From: JBEIUO01 sp964549785
GTDB lineage: Bacteria; Planctomycetota; Phycisphaerae; Phycisphaerales; UBA1924
DNA length: 13,869 bases
Direction of reading: 5' to 3'
Assembly (NCBI GenBank): GCA_964549785.1
Contig: CAZJXA010000075.1
Coordinates: 1-13,869, forward strand
The notes below the pieces were generated by a model. That model searched no databases. It worked only from the letters and a program-made list of their open reading frames with translations, and was not told the origin of the DNA. This document shows, piece by piece, positions 7,284 through 13,869 of this stretch. Made by a program: the position numbers and the translations under genes. Numbering within the stretch: position 1 is the first letter of the stretch; each line of letters opens with the position of its first letter.

Positions 7284-8960
7284 TCAGCAACCACCGGCGT
7301 CCCACTGCCCGAAGAACACCACCACGTCGTCGCTGTCGACCGAGCCAGACCCATCCACGTCGGCGCACGTTTCACCCATATCCCAATCGCCGAAGAACGC
7401 GATGATGTCGTCGCTGTCGGGGCTGCCGGACGCATCGAAATCGGCCGCGCAGCCGCCGCGAATTCTGTACACCGTGGTCACCATGGCGGGCGTCGGATCG
7501 GAAAGGGCCGACGCAAACGACGCAGACGCGTTCTGTACGCCGCCAGCTTCGGCCAAAAGCGCGACAGTCACGGTCTGGTCAAAGCCCGCTGGGAATGTTC
7601 CCAGATCGAGGAACAACTCGCCGCCGATCGGGAACCCGCTCGGCTCGGAGTACCAGAAGGATGATCCCTCGGGCACCGTACAGCGGAACTCGGCTCCACC
7701 CGCCGCGGCGGGTCCGCTATTAGCGAGGCCAAACGTCAGAAAGAAGATTTCCCCGGGACGAAATTCGCAGAGTCCGGGCCCAAGGGCATCAATGCTGACA
7801 TCGGCGACTTCAAGAACCGTGGTCACCTCGGTATCCCGGTTATTGGACCCGTCCGGATCTTCAAGGGTGCCGGTCGCCGTTGCCGAGCAGAGGTGAACCC
7901 CTGCACCCAATCCTTCAACGATCACCCGGACCGTTGAAAAGTCTCCGCTTGCGATCGTCGGGAGCACCGCCGTCACGTTGCCGTCCGCGGCGTCGCCCGG
8001 CGGTGCGCTCGACACAAACAACGCCCCAGGGGGCAACTCGAAACTCACTACTAGCGGGCCGGAAGCTGCCGGCCCAAGGTTCTCGACAATCGCCGTGTAT
8101 TCGAGTCTTCCGCCCACCTCCCCCAACGGATCGGGCGAATCCACCAGGAAGAGCCGAACGTCGGCGGTCGGTGCTGCCTGCACCAGCCCAGGTGCCCAAG
8201 CCCCGCCGCACGAAACTCGATCAATACCCACCGGTGACTGAAGTACCGGTGCTTGGAAAAGCCCGGTTCCGAGGTCGTACACATGCATCCACTGGGCTTC
8301 GTCCTCGATGAGGTAGACCTTGCCGCCGCCAGCCGCGCACCCGTCGATATCGAGTTCGCCCCCAGGGTAGTTGGCCACTTTCACGATCGGGCCGGTCTCA
8401 AATGGGGGCACAAAGACGTACAAACCGCGTCCGGCCAACCCGTTTGACGTTTGGGTGCTGTCGTTCGGGGAGAAGAGCCGGTCGGTCGCCGGATCGTAAT
8501 CCAAGCCGGAAAAATCGCCCGAACCCACCGTGCGGACGAGCGTCGTCACCGCCGTCGCCGGGTCGATCCGCACCAACGTGTTGATGAGAATGTCATCCGC
8601 GGCGGTGCCCAACAACTCCCCGCGCAACGAATCCCACGCCAACCCGCCGCTGACGTTCGTCACCGCTCCGGTGTAGGGGCCGACCGCGACGGGGCTCTGC
8701 GAACCATCGAAAGACATCCGATACAGGAGCACACCGGTCGTGCCGTAGAGCACTCGCCCCGAATTGTCGGCCGCCAGACCTCGGAAGCCCAGCCCGTTGG
8801 CCGGGACCGGCGTGGCGTATCGCCCGCGTGCGACGTCGTAGACAGGCAGGTCAAAATTACCCGTTCGGAAAGAGGTGACGACTTGCCCGGTCGCGCCACC
8901 CGCGGCGGCCAGGAACGAGACGCAACCCACACAAAATCCCGACCATTGCGACGGCATCAT
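7284..8960 (-). CDS. Exported beta-propeller/DUF11 protein with C-terminal GC-type dockerin
   Basis: The protein has 558 aa if the ATG at 8960 is used. Residues 5-26 are hydrophobic (FCVGCVSFLAAAGG) and end before a Gln, like the mature start of two neighbours, but the n-region lacks Lys/Arg. No Shine-Dalgarno lies upstream of this ATG. In-frame ATGs at 9044 and 9035 would add a charged segment, so the start is uncertain. Residues 27-255 hold repeated short beta motifs (GLAADNSGRVLYG, GLAWDSLRGELLG, GLDYDPATDRLFS), as in a propeller-like fold. Residues 265-385 form a DUF11-type repeat (LEYTAIVENLGPAASG), and 386-498 a second, more divergent one. The dockerin at 504-558 has Ser-substituted loops (DASGSPDSDD, DGSGSVDSDD), an internal Cys and a GGC end. 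It is probably a structural or adhesive surface protein. No catalytic residues were recognised. Confidence 0.85.
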   Translation of the reverse strand: MMPSQWSGFCVGCVSFLAAAGGATGQVVTSFRTGNFDLPVYDVARGRYATPVPANGLGFRGLAADNSGRVLYGTTGVLLYRMSFDGSQSPVAVGPYTGAVTNVSGGLAWDSLRGELLGTAADDILINTLVRIDPATAVTTLVRTVGSGDFSGLDYDPATDRLFSPNDSTQTSNGLAGRGLYVFVPPFETGPIVKVANYPGGELDIDGCAAGGGKVYLIEDEAQWMHVYDLGTGLFQAPVLQSPVGIDRVSCGGAWAPGLVQAAPTADVRLFLVDSPDPLGEVGGRLEYTAIVENLGPAASGPLVVSFELPPGALFVSSAPPGDAADGNVTAVLPTIASGDFSTVRVIVEGLGAGVHLCSATATGTLEDPDGSNNRDTEVTTVLEVADVSIDALGPGLCEFRPGEIFFLTFGLANSGPAAAGGAEFRCTVPEGSSFWYSEPSGFPIGGELFLDLGTFPAGFDQTVTVALLAEAGGVQNASASFASALSDPTPAMVTTVYRIRGGCAADFDASGSPDSDDIIAFFGDWDMGETCADVDGSGSVDSDDVVVFFGQWDAGGC

Positions 8961-8966
8961 GTGAGG

Positions 8967-8995
8967 AGAATACCGGAAATCCAGGATCGCCGCAA
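8967..8995 (-). promoter_or_regulatory. Candidate promoter for a leaderless transcript of the propeller dockerin gene
   Basis: On the minus strand TTGCGG (8990-8995), a 17-nt spacer and TATTCT (8967-8972) are followed after six bases by the ATG at 8960. That would put the first base of the start codon at about +1. This agrees with the lack of a ribosome binding site. The -35 matches consensus at only three positions. Confidence 0.3.
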
Positions 8996-9071
8996 ATGCC
9001 ACCAAACTCTGGACTGACTTTACCCTCGAGAGCATCAAGATCATCCGACCAAGCCGCAACGGCTGAAGTGC

Positions 9072-9077
9072 TATCCT
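9072..9077 (+). promoter_or_regulatory. Candidate extended -10 box for the tricorn-type protease gene
   Basis: TGC directly before TATCCT gives an extended -10 pattern 43 bases before the TTG start. No good -35 was found at 16-18 nt. The hexamer is the same as that proposed for the M36 gene. Confidence 0.25.
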
Positions 9078-9120
9078 GCGCACAGGTCTCGGTTGAGCGC
9101 CACTATCCAAGGGGTTCTGT

Positions 9121-12100
9121 TTGAATTATCGGAAGTCTCGTGCGGCGGGTTCTCTCGGCGCGATTGCCGGAGGTTTGGCGGCCCTTGGGGCCGTGGCGAC
9201 GGCGGGCGGACAGGTCCAGCCTGCGGCGGGGATGCTGCGGTACCCGGACGTCGGTCGGACGCACATCTGCTTTGTATATGCGAATAACGTCTGGATGGTG
9301 AACAAATCGGGCGGTGTCGCGACGCCGGTCGCGAGCCCGAGCGGCCCAGAATCGTTTCCGCGCTTCAGCGCCGACGATTCCACGATCGCCTTTGTCGGAA
9401 ACTATGACGGCAATCGCGATATCTACACGGTTGACGTTTCCGGGGGCGGTCAGGCGGAGCGAGTTACCCATCACCCCGGCGGCGAGACGCTCTGCGACTG
9501 GACGCCCGACGGCACGCTGCTCTTCCTGACAAACGCGATGGGCGGACTCACCCGCCAATCTCAGTTGTTCGAGGTGGACGCCGAGGGCGGCCTGCCCAAG
9601 AAACTCGCGGTCCCGTACTCGGGTTTCGCGGCGGTATCGCCCAACGGGGAGTGGCTGGCTTATACGCCGCACTCGACCGACAACCGCACTTGGAAGCGGT
9701 ATCGCGGGGGGATGGCCACCGACATCTGGCTTTTCAACCTGAAGGATGAATCGGCGAAGAAGGTGACCGATTGGGAAGGCACCGACACCATCCCGATGTG
9801 GATTCCCGGCAGCGACGGTTCGACGGTTTACTTCCTGTCGGATAAGGGCGATGAGCACCGGCTCAACCTTTGGTCGTACAACGTTGGCACCGAAACCCTG
9901 GCGCAGGTGACGCGGTATACCGACTTTGACATCCGCTGGCCGAGCGTCGGGCCGGGCTCCGCGGGCAAGGGCGAGTTTGTGTTCCAGTTGGGCTCCGAGT
10001 TGCGGCTGTTTGATATCGCGAGCGGCAAGGATGCAGTCGTGAAGGTGACGATCCCAGGTGATCGGCCCAGCGTGCGGAAGCGCACGGTCGATGCTTCCAA
10101 GAATGTCAACTCGGCATCAATCTCGCCCAGCGGCAAAAGGGTTGCTATAGAGGGGCGGGGCGATGTGTATTCGGTGCCCGCCAAGGAAGGCGTTTCTCGG
10201 AACTTCACCCGCAGCGATGGGGTGTACGAGCGCGACGTCGCGTGGTCTCCCGATGGACGATGGATCGCATACTTCTCGGATGAAAGCGGCGACTACGAGT
10301 TGTGGGTGAGGCCTTCGGATGCGAAAGCCCCCGAAAAGAAGGATGAGAAGAAAGACGACAAGGACAAGCCGGGAAGCGCGAAGGCGGAGGGGGACAGCGA
10401 CGCCAAAGACGAAAAGAACAACGACGGCGCGACCGGGGATGACGCCGCCAAGTCGGACGATCTGAAATCCGAAAAGCCGGCAGCTGACGGGGCCGAGCCG
10501 GAAGCGGAAAAGCCGATTGTTCCAGTTCCCGACCCCAAGAAACTGACGACGTTCGGGCCCGGCTTCCGCTTCTCCCCGACGTGGTCGCCGGACTCCAAAT
10601 GGATTGCGCTGTTCGACAAGGCGGGCGCCATCATGATCGTGGACGCCAAGACGGGCGAAACGCGCACCATCGACACCGACCCGTTTGCCGAAGGCGTTAC
10701 CCTCTCGTGGTCGCACGATTCGGCGTGGTTGGCGTACGACCGCAACGAGACGGATCTCAACACGCGGGCGATTTTCGTCTACCACGTCAAGGACGGCAAG
10801 AGCACCCGGCTGACGTCGTCGATGTTCGCGACCTACGGCCCCGCCTTTGACGCCAAGGGCGACTGGCTCTTCGCCAAGAGCAATCGGGCGGTCTCCAACC
10901 CGATCTATTCGGACCTCGATACCACCTATGTCTATACGGGAACCGAAGTGCTGCTCGCCATCCCGCTGCGCGCGGATGTGAAGGATCCCTTCGCCGCGAA
11001 ACTCGACGAAGAGACGTTCAAAGAAGAAGAAAAGAAAGACGACAAGAAGGACGACGCCGAGAAGGACGACGCCGAGAAGAAAAAGGATGACGNNNNNNNN
11101 NNNNNNNNNNNNNNNNNNNNNNNNNNNNNNNNNNNNNNNNNNNNNNNNNNNNNNNNNNNNNNNNNNNNNNNNNNNNNNNNNNNNNNNNNNNNGACGACAA
11201 GAAGGACGACGCCGAGAAGGACGACGCCGAGAAGAAAAAGGATGACGGCGATAAGAAAGACGACAAACCGGCGGAAGTCGCTGCGGTAGACGATGGGGTT
11301 TCCGGAACTTGGGTTGGCACCGCCTCCGTGCCGGCCGGTGACAACCAGGCCAATATCCCGTTCACACTGATTGTGAAACTGGGGGCCGACAAGTCCCTCA
11401 CGGGAAGCATCGTGTCGGCGATGGGCCAGGGAGCAATTTCCAACGGCAGTTACGACAAGGATTCCGGCAGCATCACGTTCAATATCGCGATGGGTGGGGT
11501 CGCCGCGACCCTCACCGGAAAGATCACCGGTGAGGAAGCCTCGGGCACTTGGACTGCGGGCGATGAGTCGGGCAAGTGGCAGTGCAAGCGGACCTCGAAG
11601 GGATCGGCCTCCGCGTCCCGTGATGGTGATAAGGCCGACGACAAAAAGAAAGAGGACGCCAAGCCCGTGACGATCGAGTTCGACGGTGCGGAACGCCGGG
11701 CCGTCCAGTTACCGCTCGCCCCGGGCCGATTCGGGCGTCTCGCGGCGAACGACTCGAATCACCTGGTCTTCGCACGCCTCGCTTCGCGCGGCTCCGTTGA
11801 CGCCGCGGCGATCAAGATCTTCGACTTCTCCGAAGAAACGAAGGAAGAAAAAACCGTCACCCCGGGCGGCAACTTCGACATTTCCGCGGACCGCAAGAAA
11901 CTTCTCGTTTTTCGCGGCGGTGCCAACCTCGCCATTGTCGATGCCTCGGCCGGGGGCGGCAAGAGCCTGAACGTCCCGACCGATGCCCTGAAAACGTCGA
12001 TCGATCCGCGCGACGAATGGCGGCAGATATTCAACGATGCCTGGCGCCTCCAGCGCGACTTCTTCTACGACGCCGGGATGCACGGCGTCGACTGGGACGC

Positions 12101-13247
12101 GATGAAGAGACGCTACGGAGCCATGATCGAGGACTGCGCGAACCGAGAGGACGTCAGTTTCGTTCTCGCCGAACTCATCTCCGAACTCAACATTGGCCAT
12201 GCCTACGTCACCAACCCGGGTGAGGTGGAGAATGCACCCACCGTGCCGGTTGGCCTTCTGGGGTGTGACTTTGAACTCGTTACCGAGGGCGACGATTCCG
12301 CCTATCGCATCAGCAAGATATACAGCGGTGGCGATTGGGATTCCGACGCCCGCAGCCCCCTGGAAGCGCTCGGCGTGAACGTCAAGGTCGGTGACTTCCT
12401 GCTCGCGGTCAACGGCGTGCCGGTCGAGACCGATGTCGATCCCTGGTTCACGCTCATCGGCACGGCCGACAAAGTCACCTCGCTTACGGTGAACTCGGTG
12501 CCGAGGAAAGACGGTAAAGAACGCGACGTGGTGGTGAAGCCACTCTCCTCCGAAACCGGGCTCCGCTTCCGCGACTGGATCGAAGCCAAGCGAAAGTATG
12601 TCGAGGAAAAGTCGGACGGCAAGGTCGGGTACATCTACGTCCCTAACACCGGCGTTGACGGTCAGAGCGAACTCTATCGGCAGTTCTTCGGCCAGCGCAA
12701 CAAGGTCGCGCTCATCATCGATGAGCGATGGAACGGCGGCGGGCAGATCCCGACGCGTTTCATCGAACTCCTCAATCGGCCCGTCCTCAACTACTGGGCC
12801 CGGCGCGACGGCAACGACTGGACGTGGCCGCCGGACGCCCACAACGGCCCCAAGGCCATGCTCATCAACGGGCTGGCGGGCAGCGGCGGCGACATGTTCC
12901 CCGCGCTCTTCCGTCAGCAGAAGATCGGCACCATCATCGGCACCCGCACCTGGGGTGGCCTGGTGGGTATCACCGGAGACCCCCAACTCATCGATGGCGG
13001 CGAGATCACGGTGCCGCGATTCGCGTATTACGAGAAGGACGGGACGTGGGGCATCGAGGGCCACGGCGTCGACCCTGATATCGAGGTCCTTGATGACCCG
13101 GCGATTCTCGTCAAAGGCATCGACCCGCAGATCGACAAGGCCATCGAGGTGCTGCTGGAGCAGGCGAAGGCCTCACCCTACGCACCGCCCAAGCGTCCGG
13201 CCGGGCCGAACCGCAAGGGCATGGGTTTGGACCCGCGGGATCGGTGA
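9121..13247 (+). CDS. Tricorn-type S41 family serine protease, exported, interrupted by an assembly gap
   Basis: A TTG start at 9121 (AAGGGG about six bases upstream) leads to a signal peptide, residues 1-30 (MNYRKSRAAGSLGAIAGGLA onward). The gap puts the two halves in different raw frames. Collapsing the N run and one 55-bp duplicate gives one frame of 1323 aa, the numbering used here. Residues 32-400 are PD40/WD40-like propeller repeats (SPDGRWIAYFSD). Residues 402-465 are a Lys/Asp/Glu-rich linker. A second propeller starts near 466 and is split by another charged linker (about 635-670) and an unrelated beta domain (671-774). From 912 follows the tricorn core, then a PDZ-like domain (about 990-1090) and the S41 catalytic domain. 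Likely catalytic residues are His975 (NIGHAYV), Ser1203 (LAGSGGD) and Glu1261 (GIEGHGVDPD). Tricorn proteases degrade peptides; this one probably works outside the cytoplasm. It is longer than the roughly 1050-1100 aa usual for the family. Confidence 0.92.
11038..11092 (+). repeat. 55-bp sequence duplicated across the gap, left copy
   Basis: These 55 bases directly before the N run are identical to 11193-11247 directly after it. They encode a Lys/Asp-rich stretch with an internal tandem 15-bp unit (two copies of KDDAE). Both copies read in the same frame of the protease. It is probably a contig-end overlap rather than a real duplication. Confidence 0.85.
11093..11192. other. Assembly gap (100 N)
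   Basis: The run is exactly 100 N, the usual placeholder for a gap of unknown size. It falls inside a low-complexity, charged coding stretch of the protease gene. Its length should not be taken as real. Confidence 0.98.
11193..11247 (+). repeat. 55-bp sequence duplicated across the gap, right copy
   Basis: It is identical to 11038-11092. The repeat length, 55, is a common de Bruijn graph k-mer size. Counting only one copy and dropping the N run shifts the downstream part by 155 bases, which brings it into the frame of the upstream part. Confidence 0.85.
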
Positions 13248-13322
13248 CGCGGGACTTCGCGCGGGGCGGGCGATACGTGGATGGCCTTGTCACCGCCGGT
13301 CGGAGCACGATGCACCAAGCAG

Positions 13323-13351
13323 ATCGCGGGCAGCCTTCCGCTGCCCGCGAT
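13323..13351 (+). terminator. Probable terminator of the protease gene
   Basis: The perfect 11-bp arms ATCGCGGGCAG and CTGCCCGCGAT enclose a 7-nt loop, 76 bases past the protease stop. The following TCGTTATC is only weakly T-rich. The stem is strong, and its position between two converging genes fits a terminator. Confidence 0.6.
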
Positions 13352-13391
13352 TCGTTATCACCACCGCCCGACGCAACCGATTGCAGGAGGT

Positions 13392-13408
13392 GGGGCCCCC
13401 GCGGCCCC
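13392..13408. repeat. GC-only inverted repeat between convergent genes
   Basis: The arms GGGGCC and GGCCCC flank a 5-nt loop, about 90 bases past the stop of the dehydrogenase gene on the minus strand. It lacks a T tract, so a terminator role is unproven. Confidence 0.2.
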
Positions 13409-13498
13409 AGCCCTCATCAACCTAACGGCGCAGAAGATGAGATCAAGGCTGGAGGTAGTCGCAACGCCGTGGCCGTGACCCCTCCTGCCCCCCGGCGG

Positions 13499-13869
13499 TC
13501 ACTTCCCGTCCTTGCCCGCCAACATCCGGATGACATCAACGCACCGGGCGGAGTAGCCGAACTCGTTGTCGTACCAGCTCACGACCTTGAAGAACCGCTT
13601 GTTGAGTTCGATGCCGGCCTTGGCGTCAAAGATGCTGCTGCGGCGGTCGCCGATGAAATCGCTGCTGACGACCTCTTCCTCGGTGTAGCCCAGGAAGCCC
13701 TTCATGCTGCCGTTCGCGGCGGTCTTCATCGCCGTATTGATCTCGGCGAGGCTGGTGTCCTTGGCGGTGCGGAAGGTGAGATCGACGCACGAGACATCGG
13801 CGATCGGGACGCGGAAACTCATGCCCGTGAGTTTCCCCTTGAGGGCCGGGATGCAGAGCGTCACGGCCT
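13499..13869 (-). CDS. gap: Glyceraldehyde-3-phosphate dehydrogenase, C-terminal part, truncated by window edge
   Basis: About 123 codons are visible, ending at the stop at 13499; the frame stays open to the right edge. The sequence matches the C-terminal catalytic domain of type I GAPDH: KGKLTGMSFRVP, SCVDLTF, KGFLGYTEEEVVSSDF, GDRRSSIFD and SWYDNEFGYSARCVDVI. The GTG at 13862-13864 is an internal Val, not a start, since the family has about 330 residues and the upstream codons continue the frame. The enzyme oxidises glyceraldehyde 3-phosphate to 1,3-bisphosphoglycerate with NAD in cytoplasmic glycolysis. The NAD-binding domain and catalytic Cys lie outside the window. It converges on the protease gene and is not functionally linked to the secreted proteins. 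The short tail after RMLAGKDGK is normal for the family. Confidence 0.96.
   Translation of the reverse strand, partial: AVTLCIPALKGKLTGMSFRVPIADVSCVDLTFRTAKDTSLAEINTAMKTAANGSMKGFLGYTEEEVVSSDFIGDRRSSIFDAKAGIELNKRFFKVVSWYDNEFGYSARCVDVIRMLAGKDGK

Noticed and set aside
11038..11247. Repeated units as a CRISPR or tandem-repeat regulatory array
   Set aside because: The repeats are in frame, encode a charged linker, have no spacers, and the larger duplication is best explained by assembly.
12189..12203. Loss of the tricorn catalytic Ser before the His (GH instead of SH)
   Set aside because: To my knowledge many bacterial tricorn-type S41 proteins also carry GHxYV here, and the nucleophile Ser1203 is present, so this is probably normal for the subfamily.
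11709..13064. Open frame on the minus strand (451 codons) opposite the tricorn catalytic region
   Set aside because: It is antisense to highly conserved protease motifs. Such frames are common in high-GC DNA and this one shows no family signature or ribosome site.
9121..13247. Tricorn gene as a pseudogene or two separate genes
   Set aside because: The only break is at the N gap, and collapsing the 55-bp duplicate restores one frame with all expected domains and catalytic motifs.
13475..13502. Inverted repeat GTGACC/GGTCAC around the dehydrogenase stop codon
   Set aside because: The arms are only 6 bp, overlap the coding end and lack a T tract, so a terminator call is not supported.

Overview
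The window looks like a chromosomal segment of a high-GC planctomycete, most likely class Phycisphaerae. The main reason is that four exported proteins end in a two-loop, dockerin-like domain whose last residues are Gly-Cys. As I recall, this 'GC-type dockerin' is typical of that class. No mobile element, CRISPR array, tRNA or rRNA was seen. A 100-N gap and a repeated 55-bp contig end suggest a draft (possibly metagenomic) assembly.

Layout. (1) 1-1016, minus: N-terminal part of a secreted M36 (fungalysin-like) metallopeptidase that runs off the left edge. (2) 1428-8960, minus: four consecutive genes for secreted multidomain proteins, each with a signal peptide or likely export signal, a different N-terminal module and the same C-terminal GC-type dockerin. 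The modules are a nuclease/phosphatase fold with PKD domains, a galactose-binding-like domain, a lamin-tail domain with calcium repeats, and a beta-propeller with DUF11 domains. Gaps of 293-451 bp, a strong terminator and separate candidate promoters suggest mostly independent transcription rather than one operon. (3) 9121-13247, plus: a large tricorn-type S41 protease, divergent from the fourth dockerin gene. It is interrupted only by the assembly gap at 11093-11192. The frame becomes continuous if the N run and one copy of the flanking 55-bp duplicate are removed, giving 1323 aa. (4) 13499-13869, minus: C-terminal part of glyceraldehyde-3-phosphate dehydrogenase, running off the right edge.

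How the genes may fit together. The central genes look like a set of cell-surface or envelope proteins that share one C-terminal sorting or docking module. They are flanked by two exported proteases. No cohesin-like partner is visible here, so the receptor for the GC domain, if there is one, is encoded elsewhere. The link between the proteases and the dockerin proteins is inference from adjacency only.
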